Positions 32,929 through 44,835 of a stretch of DNA of 64,000 nt are shown here, piece after piece. The stretch is from NCBI RefSeq assembly GCF_905171775.1, contig NC_053490.1, positions 82,534,677-82,598,676 on the forward strand, written 5' to 3'. Below the pieces are notes generated by a model, which searched no databases, was not told the DNA's origin, and saw only the letters and a list, made by a program, of their open reading frames with translations. Source of the DNA: Rana temporaria. Taxonomy: Eukaryota; Chordata; Amphibia; Anura; Ranidae. The number at the start of each line of letters is the position of its first letter. Within the stretch, counting starts at the first letter, position 1. Made by a program: the position numbers and the translations under genes.

Positions 32929-34540
32929 TATATGTCCTAACCAGTAGGAATGAGATGCGGGTATAACAGTGTTAAATGCTGTTTATTTTTTCTTTTTATG
33001 AAAACTTTCAAGCTTTGTTGATACAAGTTACTACTGTGCAAAGCATGAGTCACTTTTCTACAGAATTTATTAGTCAGCCCATAAGCACAGGCTGGAGCTG
33101 CTCTACAGCACCACCTGCTGGATCTTCTCTTCAATAATAATATTTGCAGAGCTAAAAGTCATGCATACTTTCCAAATCAAAAAAGAGATACAATATAGTT
33201 ATAAAACAGCAAATGATTGATTTGCTGATCATTCAATAGTTTTTCACCATGTTGCTGTCTGGAAAGATTTATTGCATTTATTGAGCAGACTCCCAGATCG
33301 AGGAACTTTTACCAACATTTAGTAATGCAGGATTATGTATGTATGTATATTATGCAATTGCCATTTTCACACTATTTAAACCATGTTTTCTCCTAATTTC
33401 TTATTTTCCTCAGTCATTCAATTGTAGTAGCAGAGCCTACGGCACTACTATAGGGCAAAGTTACCTCCACCTCTCCCCAGTAGTATTCACTCACCTTTCC
33501 TTGATAGTGAGTTTCTTCTTTCAGGCACTGAGACCGGGCAGGGTAAAGTATGCTGTATGTAAGGCATGTTTTTTTACAAAACAGGGATTCTTTATTTCAG
33601 TCTGCAACAAATACAGTAAAACAGAGCAGAAAACAAGGTCCAGTTCATGACTATGGTATCCATATTTACCCTTTACTGCTAAGACCCCACCATTTCTAGC
33701 CCCCCCCCCCCCCTTAACCTTTAATAAATAATGAGACCACCACTGTAAACTTGGAGTAAAAACTGTCCGTAGCAGCCTCCTTTATTTTAAATAACTTTAA
33801 ATATTAAATAATAAATAACATATAACCAACAACATATTCCTGAAAACAGTTCTATCCATCACTAGTGCTGGACTTTGCAGGCACCACTAAAACACTATCT
33901 TGTAACCATTTTAACATTATAACATTTTGGCACTGCGGTACCTAACCTCTGGTCATAGGCCTCAAGACGACAAGCTGGCTCAGAGACGACCACTGACCGC
34001 AGTGCCCCCATTAACCAACATTCCAGCTACACTTTGGTAAACTGGCAAAGAACACCCCTTCAGCACCCATACCACCGCTAGTTACTGGCATCCATCTTTG
34101 ACGTAATTTCTTCTCCTCAAAGCTGCGGAGGGCCCCCAAATTTCTAGAGGCCCCGCCTGGTGAGAAGTCATTTTCAGCCCCTCATCCCGCTTCTCAACTC
34201 GCTGGCTGCATGGGAGAAGAGGTAAGAAGTCAGCACCCCCAGCTCACTTTAATGTAAGATGTCATTTTCGCCACTCCCCCAGCCCCCCCCCCCCCCGCTT
34301 CTCAACTTTAATGTAACATGTAATTTTGCTTAGGGCCCCAGGGAGGTCAGGATCGGCACTGGCACCCAAGCACCATATTTCCATCCCGCACTCTATAATA
34401 AAAAGTTATAAAAATCCCCCTAAAAAAATAAAAAACAACAATAAAACGGTGTATGGTGCACCAAGCAGAAAAGTATTTCAACCAAGCACCATTTTTCCAT
34501 CCCACACTCTAATATAAAAATCCCCCCCAAAAATCCTCAT
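32929..34540. other. no recognised gene
   Basis: AT-rich sequence with poly-C runs near 33701-33713 and 34286-34298. Two similar blocks containing CTTTAATGTAA(G/C)ATGT occur at 34240 and 34310. I recognise no gene. Confidence 0.3.
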
Positions 34541-34700
34541 CATGTCTGAAAGGCCAACAAGGAGTGGCAGACCATCACAGGCCACTAAAAGAGGGCAAGC
34601 AGCCTCAGTGTCTACAGTAGAAAGTGGTGGTCTTGGACATGGTGCATCCTCTGCAGGTGGGGCACGCTCTTCGCTTCTCCTTTTATTCCGGTGCTGACCG
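34541..34700 (+). other. short unrecognised open frame
   Basis: An ATG at 34542 opens a 51-codon frame rich in S, R, G and T (starting SERPTRSGRPSQATK). It is shorter than reported frames in the window and matches nothing I know. It could be the 5' end of a transposon gene or chance. Confidence 0.2.
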
Positions 34701-35154
34701 TGTTATTGAGCCACAACATGCAGAAGAGGCCCAATTTTTCTGCAAGTGTTTGCCAGGTGCATGTAATTTCAATTTTTGTTTGCTCATTTCCTGCACCCAG
34801 CAAGAGTAACTATGAAGGGTCACAGTGTGCAGGCACCACCAACACCCAAGGCCCAATTTTTCTGCACCTGTATGTCAATTTTAAAACATTGGGGGAAAAA
34901 TAATGTGGGGGGACCCTTTGGGTCTGGTATGAATTTTAACCACTTCCCTACCGGCGCATTGTATAAATACACCAGCAGGAACACTCCTGCAGCCCATCAG
35001 AGTACCCGAGTACCTATCTGCAGCCCATGCCTCATAGAATATACCTTAGGGTGTTTTCTTTCCAAAATTGGGTCATTTTGTGGGTAATTCCACTGTCCTG
35101 GTGCTCCAGGTTCTTCAAAAATGTGATAGGTAGGAATGAAATTAGATGTGTAAC
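34701..35154. other. no recognised feature
   Basis: The word GGCCCAATTTTTCTGCA occurs twice (about 34728 and 34851). A diverged TTAACCACTTCCCTACCGG near 34937 looks like a TTAA-family terminus. Confidence 0.3.
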
Positions 35155-35788
35155 TTAAAGCGGGGGTTCACCCAAACATTTTTTTTTTAATTTTACACAC
35201 ATTAGATCCAGCATAGTAAGGGCATAGTAAGGGCATTTAAATTCTGCGTTTTTTTTTCCCCCTCCTACATACCTTTATATTCTGTTTTTCTCCAGGGCTT
35301 CCGGGTTCCGATGACTGCAGGGCTGGGCGTTCCTATGCTTCCGTTGGATGATTGACGGCTTGTGAAACAGGTGACCTGTCGCACAACGCGCGTCACCAGA
35401 TGTCGGGAAATACCCGAGCTGCGATTCGGCACTATACGGCGCCTGCGCAGTGAGCTCTACGCGGCGGGCGCAGGCGCCGTATAGTGCCGACTCGCAGCTT
35501 GGCTATTTCCGGAAATCTGGTGACGCGCATTGTGCGCCAGGTCACCTTTTTCACAAGCTGTCAATCATCCAACGGAAGGATAGGAACGCCCAGTCCCGCA
35601 GTCATCGGAACCCTGAGGCTGGGATAGGAACGCCCAGTCCTGGAGACATCAGAACGCAGAAGCCCTGGACAAAATCAGGATATAAAGGTAAGTGCAGAGA
35701 AAATAAAAAAAAATGCCGAAATGAAATGTCCTTACTATGCTGGCGCTAATGTAAAAAAAAAAGTTTTTCGGGTGAACCTCCACTTTAA
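35155..35788. mobile_element. palindromic T2-like MITE (TTAA target)
   Basis: It starts TTAAAGCGGGGGTTCACCC and ends GGTGAACCTCCACTTTAA. The two halves are inverted copies around a centre near 35455: GCACTATACGGCGCCTGCGC faces GCGCAGGCGCCGTATAGTGC. TTAA lies at both ends. It is non-coding. Confidence 0.82.
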
Positions 35789-36231
35789 GCTTCTAGAACG
35801 CCTGATGGTGCTCCCTGCATGTTGGGCCTCTCTATGTGGCCAGGCTGTGGAAAAGTCTCACACATATGGTATCACCATACTCAGGAGGAGTAGCAGAATG
35901 TATTTTGGGGTGTAACTGGAAGCAGGAGTCGCGACTGTGACCCGGCCCCAGCTCACACTGAACTGCATGCTTCTCCTGGGAAAAAAACAAACTTTCAGTA
36001 CACAGATGCAGCCCTATGAGAGCCAGCTCCCCAGAGGACACCGCAGGCTTGTCTGCCAGCCTCCATCCTCCCCCATCATACTGAGATGACGATGACAGAT
36101 TTTTCTTGGAGATATGCTGATCGCCCATCTGTGCTGCTGCTGCGGGAGGGAGCCCAGACAACCATGGATGAGTGCCTGGTCATGGTGAGTAAGACGACCC
36201 CATATCCTCCCACACCATCCCATACCCCACT
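35789..36231. other. no recognised feature
   Basis: A frame on each strand spans part of this region but neither shows a known domain. Confidence 0.3.
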
Positions 36232-36530
36232 CAATCTCCCCTGGGGACAGGGACCCCATCTCCCTTGGGGAAAGGGCCCCCTTCTCACCTGGGAAAGGGA
36301 CCCCGGCTTCCTTTGGGAAAGGGACCCTATCTTGTCTAGGGGCAGTGATCCTATCTCCCCTGGGGATGGGGACACCAACTTACCTGAGAACAGGGACCCC
36401 ATCCTCCCTAGGAATTGGAGACCCTATTTTGCCTAGGGAGAGGGACCCCATCTCACCCAGGGACCCCATCTTTCCTGGACCAGGACCCCACCTCCCCAAA
36501 GAACAGGAACCCCATCTCCAGACCATGCTG
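36232..36530. repeat. minisatellite, about 30-bp units
   Basis: Degenerate units of the form GGGACCCCATCTCCC(C/T)TGGGGA recur about ten times. Frames through it on both strands are repetitive artefacts (GSLS- and RDPIL-like). Confidence 0.88.
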
Positions 36531-37224
36531 TAATTTACTGGCCCCTTCTTTTTATGAATTGAGAGTTAGTGATCTGTACCCATCACTGACTCTGTCCATT
36601 CATAACTGTGGAATAGTAAACTGTGTTTACTATGCTTCAGTTTATAATTTCGACAGGAAGCTATTCCTGTCCATTCATTCAGTGTAGCTGAGGCTGCAGA
36701 GAAGGAGATTTGGGCTGTGTCCTCAGTCTTCTTCTGGGTTTCAAAGGTGGAACATCATAGGTCTGTTTAGACCCCTGATATTTCACCAAAGCCCCCCCCA
36801 CAACGTGGCCCCTAAAAAATGTAAAAAAAAATAAAAAATTACTGATACCAGTGGCGGAACTACAGGGTTCACAAAGATCGTACTTGCGACGGACCCTGGA
36901 GTTCTACCACCAGGTTCGGAAGGAAGGCCCTTCATGGTTTCTTGTACCAGCCCTGAAGGTTCTAGTTACGCCACTGATTGGAAGTATGCGTATGTTGTGT
37001 GTGAGAAATAACTTGGTATTATGACAATTTTGTGTGTAAAAAAAAATGTATTTCTTAAATTTCCTAAGAATTGTGTGAAAAAATTACACCTTCAAATACC
37101 TTGGACTATCTACTTTCTAAAAAGGAGTCCTTTGGGATATGTGTACTGTTCTGACATTTTAGGCCTTTAAGAAATGAGATAGGCCGTCAGTACATCAGGT
37201 AGCACCATAGCTTGTAGACTCTAT
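36531..37224. other. unassigned, containing a small hAT-like unit
   Basis: No gene recognised. A 128-bp inverted-terminus unit lies at 36849-36976. Confidence 0.3.
36849..36976. mobile_element. short hAT-like unit (CAGTGGCG termini)
   Basis: CAGTGGCGGAACTA opens and TAGTTACGCCACTG closes it. CAGTGGCGTAACTA is a widespread vertebrate hAT terminus. The flanking 8 bases do not match well, so the TSD has decayed. Confidence 0.55.
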
Positions 37225-37625
37225 GGCCCGGATTCAGATACATTGGCGCATATTTACGCCGGCGTAGCGCATCTTATTTACGCTACGCCGGACCAGCGCG
37301 GAGAGGCATGTACTGTATTCAGAAAGATATTACTCACCAAGATGCACCAGCGGAACGTATTTTTGACAGCGTCACCCCATGCAAATGATGGTTCGAACGT
37401 GTCGCAGAGAGATACGTCGGGCGTATCTTAAACGGCGCATGCGCTGTGACGACGACAGATTGTCTGCCCCCATCTGCGCATGCGCACAACTGCGCCCGGC
37501 GTAACCCCTAAGATACGCCGGCCCACTGCCTACGCCCAGTGTATTAATACGCCCAGACATGTGCCCGTCAAGTGCAAAAGTACACAAGCATTTTTGGGTG
37601 CTAGTACTTTTGTTTTTTTGGAAAT

Positions 37626-39028
37626 ATGTCTTCACCAGGGACTTCGACGGACCGCAGGATGACCAACTTCAGTCCTGAGGAGAAGGCAATAATTATTGAT
37701 GGCCTCTCCCAATAAGGCGCCCGCCTCTATGGGCCACAGAGTGGCACCACTGGCAAGGACTACAAAACCCGTATTTATTTGGAGATCACCACACAGGTAA
37801 AATGCCCTCGGCGTGGCGGCTAGGGAGCCTAAACATATAAGAAAAAAAATAAACGATCTGCGGAGACTTGTCAAGGAGAAGCTTGTGGCGATCAGGAGGC
37901 ATGCCACTGGCACAGGAGGAGGACCAGCCGCAAAGATCTCCCTGACGGCAGAGGAGATGGTCGTTGCCAGGTGCCTGGATAGGCAGCTGGTGGAGGGCCT
38001 GGAGGGCTTTGATTCTGGGGGAACAGCCCTTGAGGACAGGTAAGTGTGTTTTATCTTCATTCTGGTGTGTAGCATGTGTGGGGGGGCAAGGGAACATGTG
38101 ACAACTGTGTGGGTCCACCAACATGTGAATGTTTTGTGTCATCCACAGATGTGCAGGAGGTCGGCTGCTGGGCGACCCACGCCATCCGTGGTGGAGAGTG
38201 ACCCCTCCTCACCTCTTGAGGAAGTGGAGGAGGAGCACGTCGGGATAGAGGAGGATGCGGTATACCTTGTGGAGGAGACCCCCATACCTGGTCCCTCCCA
38301 AACATCCTCCCCCATCAGAGATAGCCCCTCAAGGGCCACCATGCCCATCAGAGATAGCCCCTCAAGGGCCACCATCCCCATCAGGGATAGCCCCTTAAGG
38401 GACACCATCCCCATCAGGGATACCCCCTCAAGGGACACCATCCCCATCAGGGATACCCCCTCAAGGGACACCATCCCCATCAGGGATACCCCTTCAAGGG
38501 ACACCATCCCCATCAGGGATACCCCCTCAAGGGACACCATCCCCATCATGGATACCCCCTCAAGGGACACCATCCCTATCAGGGATACCCCCCAGGGATA
38601 CCCCCTCAAGGGACACCATCCGCCTCAGGGATACCCCCTCAAGGGCCACCCCCTCCAGCCGGCCCCAAGCCTCTCCTGCCTCTAGGAAGGCTACCCAAAA
38701 AACCAGGGGTGATCCTGAGGAATTTGAGAATCATCTGGCGAGGGACCAGACCAGGCAGACCCGCCATATGGGTTCCCTAGCGGGTGATCTGCACCGAGTT
38801 GCAGAGAGCCTGGCCTCCTCGGCCGAGAGCCAGGCTGCCTGCACTGTCGCAGTGCAGCAGGCCCTCACCCAGCAGGCTGGCCAGAATGTAACCATAAATG
38901 AGAGCCTGCAGGATGTTGTTGGCAACGGCGCAGCCCTTCTGACCTGTATGGTGGAGCTGCAGGCCACCACATCAGGCCTCGGTCGTTGGGGAGAAGTTAT
39001 CCCCACGACCCGTGTGAATGGTGTATGA
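37626..39028 (+). pseudogene. Harbinger Myb/SANT-like DNA-binding protein gene, two exons, broken
   Basis: This accessory protein of Harbinger transposons normally binds the transposon ends and helps the transposase enter the nucleus. The text begins with an ATG at 37626 and FSPEEKAIIIDGL, then a GPQSGTTGKDYKTRIYLEI block and REPKHIRKKINDLRRLVKEK, a trihelix-like segment. A GT donor at 38041 (AG|GTAAGTG) and a CAG acceptor at 38147-38149 bound an intron of about 110 bp. Exon 2 holds an 11-residue tandem repeat and ends with a helical C-terminal region (HRVAESLASSAESQAACT...) at 39028. A stop codon at 37712-37714, a one-base shift in the A run near 37800 and a shift after the repeats near 38590 inactivate it. 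Function is inferred from the family and the neighbouring transposase. Confidence 0.8.
38300..38655 (+). repeat. coding minisatellite, 33-bp (11-residue) unit
   Basis: About ten units encode RDTIPIRDTPS-like peptides within exon 2 of the Harbinger accessory gene. The 33-bp period preserves the reading frame until a shift near 38590. The opposite strand is also open with a GMVSLEGVSLM repeat, which is a by-product. Confidence 0.92.
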
Positions 39029-39192
39029 ATGGACAGCAACATAATTGGAGCCTTGTTGTGGCGTTGCTGCTCACAAGTCCAGATTGGTGGACTTGGGCTA
39101 ATCCAATGTCATGTGGATGTGGGTTGTGTGTGCTAGTGACCACAGTGGTGTGCATGCGTGCATTCTCCTTGTGCCATGATGAATGTGTGTGT

Positions 39193-40230
39193 TTAACTTG
39201 TAAAGAAGCCTACCACGAGGCATCTCCTGACTGCTCTTCCCTCAGCAGACCGGGGACCCTCGGGCAGGGGGGGACTGTGTGGTTCGGGGGTTAGGTCATC
39301 ACGTAAGTCAATCTCCAGGCCCTTTCTCATGGCGTAGTTGTGCAGAATGCAACATGCACCGATGATCTGGCACACAAAGTTTGGGGAATACAACAGGGTC
39401 CCCCCAGACTTATCCAGGCATCGGAAACGGGACTTCAGGAGGCCAAAGGTGCGTTCCACCACTCCACGGGTACGTGCGTGTGCACCACTGTATCTTCTCT
39501 CTCCTCTGGTTTGGGGATTCTGGAATGGAGTCATGAGATGGGGTCCAAGTGCATATGCCACATCACCTGGAAGGGAAAAGACAGGAGGATGTACGTTGAT
39601 GGAATGCCAATGCTTCCGATTGCAGTATATATGCTCTGTGGCACTGGGGGGCCGTAGTGCCACATGTGTGCAATCAAGGGCCCCCACGGTGCGTGGGAAT
39701 CTGGCAATTCTGTAGAAATCTGCCATTGCCTTCTGCCGCAGATGCTCCTGGGTGGGTTTGATGAAGTGGTGGGACATGCGTCTGAGGATTGCAGGGACAA
39801 CCTGGTGCACGCATCTGCTCATGGTGGATTGTGACAAACCAGCCATGACTCCACTTGTACGCTGAAAAGATCCACTGGCAAGGAAATGGAGTGTTGCCAG
39901 GACCTTGACCAGTGGCTGCACTGCATGGACGCGGCGTGTGTTGCTGGTGATGTCATCATGCAGGGCTGTGGCTAATTCCATGATGGCTTCAGGGCTGAAT
40001 CTGAAGATGCGATACACCTCTGATTCACCCATGCCAAAGACGTCAATGCGCATGCGGAATATCCTCTCCTGTGCCCTCCTACGTGCCCGTCGACGCAGTA
40101 GTGCTATGACCACGGCTGCCCCTGGCATGTTGGCATACAGATGTGTTGTCCTGCAAGTGTTGTTGCTCAGGACGTCTGTAATGGTGCTGCTGTAGTTGCT
40201 CTCCAGCTGACCTGTGCAAGTCTGGTGCAA
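39193..40230 (-). pseudogene. PIF/Harbinger DDE transposase with internal deletion
   Basis: The 345-codon frame encodes a HARBI1-like transposase that would cut and join transposon ends in the nucleus. N-terminal basic helices (RRRARRRAQERIFR) are followed by FRFSPEAIMELATAL and a helix-turn-helix-like LSQSTMSRCVHQV. The catalytic region shows GALDCTH (Asp186), GDVAY (Asp223) and GVVERTFGLLKSRF (Glu259); the D-35-E spacing is intact. Only 36 residues separate the first two Asp, far fewer than usual, because sequence between INV and GDVAY is missing. A pyrimidine tract and AG directly precede GDVAY (39568-39590), so the deletion joined an exon to the tail of an intron. The more conserved start is probably Met35 (codon 40126-40128). 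Likely inactive. Confidence 0.85.
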
Positions 40231-40384
40231 AGTTACCCCTGCTTTATGAGGGGTAACTTTCCGCCGGACTTTCTACTTACGAGCATCGCGCGTAGCCTGC
40301 TCCGGCCAAACGTACGTCTCTGAATCTGCGTATCTTGCTCATTTGCATATTTGAATACAAAATATGGGGGGGGGGACTCTGAAA

Positions 40385-41217
40385 AGATCCGGCACTCCCA
40401 AATTTTTCAATATCATCAATTTGGAAGAACAAGCACTACCCCCCTACACCCTATGAGCGATGGTGTGACCAAATGATGGAGCAAAAGGGAGGCATAGTAT
40501 ACACGTCGCTATCGGAACCTATTTCTAAATTCTCTTACATGGAGGCGTGGGAGAGAGACCTGCAAGAGACCTGGGACGGGAGGAGTGGCATAAGGTAGGA
40601 ACAAGAGCTTTTAAAGGATTTGTTAATATTTTTCTGATAAAAGCTAATCTGAAAGTTTTAATGATGTGGTACCTGGTCCCTAGTAGGCTGGCGGTAATGT
40701 TCCCAGCCGCCTCAACCGCTGTGTTTTCGCGAATGTCAAGCACAGGGCTCCATGCTTCATATTTGGTGGGATTGCCCAAGAATCAGAGGATTCTGGAACA
40801 AAATCTTTAACCTCATCAGGAGGGTATCGGGCGTCCCTGTAGCGAAATCCCCCCAAATAGCGCTGCTTGGGGTCCACGTTCCCCAAGCCCCTAAACATAC
40901 TCAAAAACTGATACATATAATATAATTACACTGGCTGGTGCTTGGAAACAGCCAATAGTCTCTATTTAGGAAGCCAAGAGGAAAATATCTTGGATCACGA
41001 ACCAAGAGAAAATGGTCAGCTCCATACTAAACACCACTAAACTTTTTGAGGCAATATGGGAGCCTTGGGCCAGACATGTAGGAATATCCCTTATCCCAGG
41101 AATCTTGGCGACTTCCACGATCGTTTAAAGTCTGCAGCTGGCAACGCTCTCTTCTCTTTTCTCTTCTCTACTCTCTATCTATTCATCTTTTTTTCTTTTT
41201 TTTTCTTTTGTTCTTCT
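40385..41217 (+). pseudogene. L1-type ORF2 C-terminal relic
   Basis: Broken frames resemble the C-terminal domain of the ORF2 at 404-4249: LPPYTLWERWCDQMM-like text near 40425-40470, SKFSYMEAWERDLQET at 40525-40575, and a decayed zinc-knuckle region with WWDCPRIRGFW-like text near 40765-40800. No RT core remains. The 3' UTR continues after a MITE insertion, to 42605. Several stops and shifts. Confidence 0.8.
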
Positions 41218-41218
41218 A

Positions 41219-42080
41219 CCGTGTTTCCCCAAAAATAAGACCTACCCTGAAAGTAAGCCCTTCTGTCATTTTTGGAGAAGGCTGCAATATAAGCCCTCCC
41301 CCGAAAATAAGCCCAAGTTTGGGGTTGTGTGGTCTAGACTGTATGTTTCTTTGGTGAATACCTTCGTTGCAGCGCTGCTCAGCTGATCCCCGCTGCTCTC
41401 CTCCTCTTCTGTCAGCGCGTATCTCGGCCCCCTCCCTCTGTAGTGTTCAGAGCGGGAAAAGACCATTCAGGCGGTACATGAAAGCGCCAATCGTCGCTCA
41501 GGTGATTCTCTGCTACTCTCCTTCTGCCAGCTGTCAATGGGGGATCTCAGGGCCCCCCTCCCTCTGCAGTGCTCGGAGTGGCAAAAGACCGTTCAGGTGG
41601 TGCATGAATGTGCCAAGCGACTCTCAGCTGATTCCCCGCTGCTCTCCTTCTGCCAGCTGTCAGTGGGGGATCTCGTGCCCCCCTCCCTCTGCAGTGCTCG
41701 GAATGGGAAAAGACCGTTCGGGGGTTACATGAATGTGCCAAGCGGCTCTCAGCTGATTCCCCGCTGCTCACCTTCTGCCAGCTGTCAGCGGGGGATCCCC
41801 AACCCCACCTCCCTCTGCAGTGCTCAGAGCATGGAAGACCGATCAGGCGGGTCGCGGAAGGACCAAGGAAGGCACTGTAGGAAGGTACAGTGCACACTTT
41901 ACATTGTATGGGGGCTGTAATACAGTGCATTATTTGATTTTACAGGCATTTTTAACTCCGTTCCAGTAGATGGGAAGAGAAGACAGCACATAACAAGCCC
42001 TACCCCGAAAATAAGCCCTACTGGGTCTTTTGTCAAAAAAATTAATATAAGACCCGGGCTTATTTTCGGGGAAACACGGT
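41219..42080. mobile_element. MITE with CCGTGTTTCCCC termini, TA target
   Basis: Termini CCGTGTTTCCCCAAAAATAA and TTATTTTCGGGGAAACACGG are inverted and flanked by TA. Inner copies of AAGCCCTCCCCCGAAAATAAG-like text occur on both sides. The middle has three or four tandem copies of about 130 bp containing CTTCTGCCAGCTGTCA. TA duplication suggests a Tc1/mariner-like or related mobiliser. It splits the L1 relic. Confidence 0.75.
41370..41850. repeat. tandem units of about 117-120 bp inside the MITE
   Basis: Blocks with CCCTCCCTCTG(C/T)AGTG, GGAAAAGACC and CTGCCAGCTGTCA recur four times (near 41427, 41567, 41687, 41807). Confidence 0.85.
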
Positions 42081-42082
42081 AC

Positions 42083-42605
42083 TTTACTGTTTTGGTAGCA
42101 GTCAGTTTAGCTCTGACCGCTTGAGTTAGAGATAGTTTCTTATCAGGTAACATAACCACAGTAGATTTGGTATATTTTGGACGGTATTGTTAGGTTACTC
42201 CAGGTTAAACCGAGCCACTAGAGTTTAGCAATATATTCCTCACTCTAGGACTCTCACGCGGCTCTGAAAGTCTCCGTTATTTCACAGCTGTGAGACCAGT
42301 CCTGTCTCTTACGGCGCTCTATCTGAATTTAACGATTTAGTCAGTCCCCGGCACAGTGTGTACCCATAGGGGGTGTCGGGACGGACTTTGGATTTGAGTG
42401 CCCTTACTAGGTATACCTATTTTCCCATGTTCATTAGTACACAATGAAATAGGGTATCCTATTCATTATCGAGTGATGATTGTTCGTCTAAGTTGAAAAT
42501 GTAATATGTATTGTGTGTAATTCACTCTGCCCCAGGTTGTTCTGGTGGTATTAAATTGTACTGTACTGCTCTTCAATAAACTTCTTTTGAAATTCAAAAA
42601 AAAAT
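42083..42605 (+). other. L1 3' UTR with A-rich tail
   Basis: It follows the MITE and ends with TTCAATAAACTTCTTTTGAA and a poly-A stretch at 42597-42605. AATAAA at 42575-42580 acts as the poly(A) signal. Together with 40385-41217 this forms the 3' end of a retroposed, 5'-truncated L1. Confidence 0.6.
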
Positions 42606-43657
42606 ACACTTTCTTTTTAAATTCTACTAAAAGAGGGTGCTTTTGTCAATTAAAGGGTATGTAAAGCCTAACAACTAACTTCTCTTATTTGGTCCCTTTT
42701 GGTCTAAACATGCCTTTTGTTGTATTTTGTGTATTTGTGTTTTGTTGTATTTGTTTGAGAAATGCAAAAAATACCTGTTGACCTTGCCAGTAATCTTGTT
42801 AGCTGAGCCACCCATGTAGCAAATGTTTTAGTTTTCTCAGGAAGTGACCGAAATTCATATAGTGAAGGATGGCATCACACCCCCTATGTCTCACAATACA
42901 GTGTTCAATTTTATTTCTGCTAATGACAATTATTTTGTCTTTTTTTAAGCTTATTATATGTAATGTCCTATATGCAAATTAACTATGCCCAGAGCTCCCA
43001 AGCTCATGCTGTATGCCTTTGTCTATTCTTCAAAAACATCTTTTGTTAACAAAAATAAAGCCATTTGTGGTCTAGTAGACCCGTAACTAGAGATGGCCTA
43101 TGGTTCATTTTGATATGAAAACTGCATAAATAAATGGAAGTATGGTTTTGTAGGCACATTGACTTCTGCTAGAGAACCTTTATCAGGACACCAGCACTGC
43201 ATGTCATGCAGCTTTGGTTGAACATGATTTTACTGCATTATCACAAGGCTGTACTGTCCTACTTCTTTATACTGGGGAGCAACCAATTACTGTTCACGTA
43301 TTGAACTGACGGAGCAGACCCCGCTGTGAGAATTATGTGGACAATGGAGATGTGATTGGATACTGCATGGATAGAGTGTTTTGGTACAGCAGAAATCCTT
43401 TGTGCAAATGCTTTTATAATTCTGAAAATGATTAATTATATAGCCAGAGAGAGAAAGAGAATGAGACATCCTGGATATTGTGTATTTTCTACATGTGAGA
43501 AAAAGGACTTTGCGTTGTGTGTGATTCTGACACATCACGGCCCAGATTCTTGTTTTAAAGTGTACCTATCAGCTACATGTAGGTAAACAGTCAGTTTAAT
43601 TTTCTATTTACAGTATATTTGTCTTTACAGTGATGGAACGAAATTCATCCTAAGACT
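42606..43657. other. no recognised gene
   Basis: A T2-like left terminus (TTAAAGGGTATGTAAAGCC) is visible at 42652. No matching right end was found. The rest is AT-rich and unassigned. Confidence 0.35.
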
Positions 43658-43660
43658 TAG

Positions 43661-43950
43661 CCCCGATTCACACCAAATGGGGCTTTGAAATCGCGCTAGT
43701 ACAGCGCGATTTCAAAGCCACCGGTAAGTGCAATTTCATGGGCAGCTTGCCGAAATCTGTGCAACTTCATGCACAGATGTCACTGCAAGTCACACATGAA
43801 ATCACCAAAATTAGTGCAGGAACCCTTTCCTAATTGGTCGCACCAATATATAAACAGTTCCATAGCCAGAAATAGGATGCGACATGTCATGTGACTTTAA
43901 TCTGTCAAATCGCATGACAAGTCGCACCAGTGTGAACTGGGGCTTTATGT
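43661..43950. mobile_element. MITE with GCCCCGATTCACAC termini
   Basis: Termini GCCCCGATTCACACC and GGTGTGAACTGGGGC-like are inverted (right end near 43925-43945). A hairpin around GAAATCGCGCTAGTACAGCGCGATTTC lies near the left end. TSD is unclear (TTA versus TTT). Confidence 0.6.
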
Positions 43951-44078
43951 CAGATCACATCAGCAGCCAGGGCCGTCTTTAAAATTGATTGGACCCTGGG
44001 CAAAAAATTTCTTGGGGCCCCCCAAATTTCGCTCTCCACCTGCTCTGAAACATACAATAAATAGCATCTAGACTCAAA

Positions 44079-44802
44079 GGGCCAGATTCACGAAGCAGAT
44101 ACGACGGTGTATCTCAGATACACCATCGTATCTCAGCTTTTTTCAGGTCCTATCTATGCGCCTGATTCATAGAACCAGTTACGCATAGATAGGGCTGAGA
44201 TCCGACAGTGTTACACTGTGTTACACTGTCGGATCTTTTTTTTGAATTAAAAATGGCGCCGGGGGCGTTCCCGCTGATTTACACTGAATAATATGTAAAT
44301 CAGCGAGATACGCGAAATTCACGACCGTACGCGGACCCGACGCAGTGTTCTTACGTCGTTTCCGTAGCGCGGTACCCGTCGTATACTTACCCCTGCTAAA
44401 AGCAGGGGTAAGTATTGTTAAGTATAGCCGTCGTTCCCGCGTCGAGTTTGAAATTTCCTACGTCGTTTGCGTACGCCGATTCACGAACACGCGCGTCGCA
44501 AGTCTAGCTCCCGTCGCAACCACTGACGTCCTATTGACGTCAGTGGGAGCAATGCACGCCGGGAAATTCCCCGGACGACGCATGCGTATTTAAATCGGCG
44601 CGGGAGCGCGCCTGATTTAAATATGACACTCCCCTAGCCGCGGAATTTGAATTCCGCTGGGGGATTTAGGATCCGCCGTCGCAAGTTTGGAGGTAAGTGG
44701 TTTGTGAATTAGCCACTTGCCTCCTAAACTTGCGGGAGCGGATCTTAATTCACGTAGAACGAGCGGATCTATTAGATCCGCTGCGCTACGTGAATCTGGC
44801 CC
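44079..44802. mobile_element. Harbinger-type MITE with AAA duplication
   Basis: Inverted termini GGGCCAGATTCACG and CGTGAATCTGGCCC, flanked by AAA (44076-44078, 44803-44805). A hairpin of GATCCGACAGTG with its complement is near 44200-44235. Interior rich in ACGTCGT words. Nested in the hAT unit, so younger. Confidence 0.85.
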
Positions 44803-44835
44803 AAAATCTGTTTACTGTATCAGATCAGGCAGCGA

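Larger units (their letters stand above)
37225..40370. mobile_element. degraded two-gene PIF/Harbinger transposon
   Basis: The left end reads GGCCCGGATTCAGATACATTGGCGC after TAT. Inside are two convergent genes, as in autonomous Harbinger elements: a Myb-like protein on the plus strand and a DDE transposase on the minus strand. The right subterminal region is visible (GTACGTCTCTGAATCTGCG near 40311), but the right terminus is lost at a poly-G run near 40365, where an L1 relic begins. Its left 12 bases equal the right terminus of the MITE at 45273-45993 in inverted orientation. Confidence 0.88.

Noticed and set aside
38139..38609. 156-codon minus-strand frame with GMVSLEGVSLM repeats
   Set aside because: It is the antisense of the 33-bp coding repeat in the Harbinger accessory gene.
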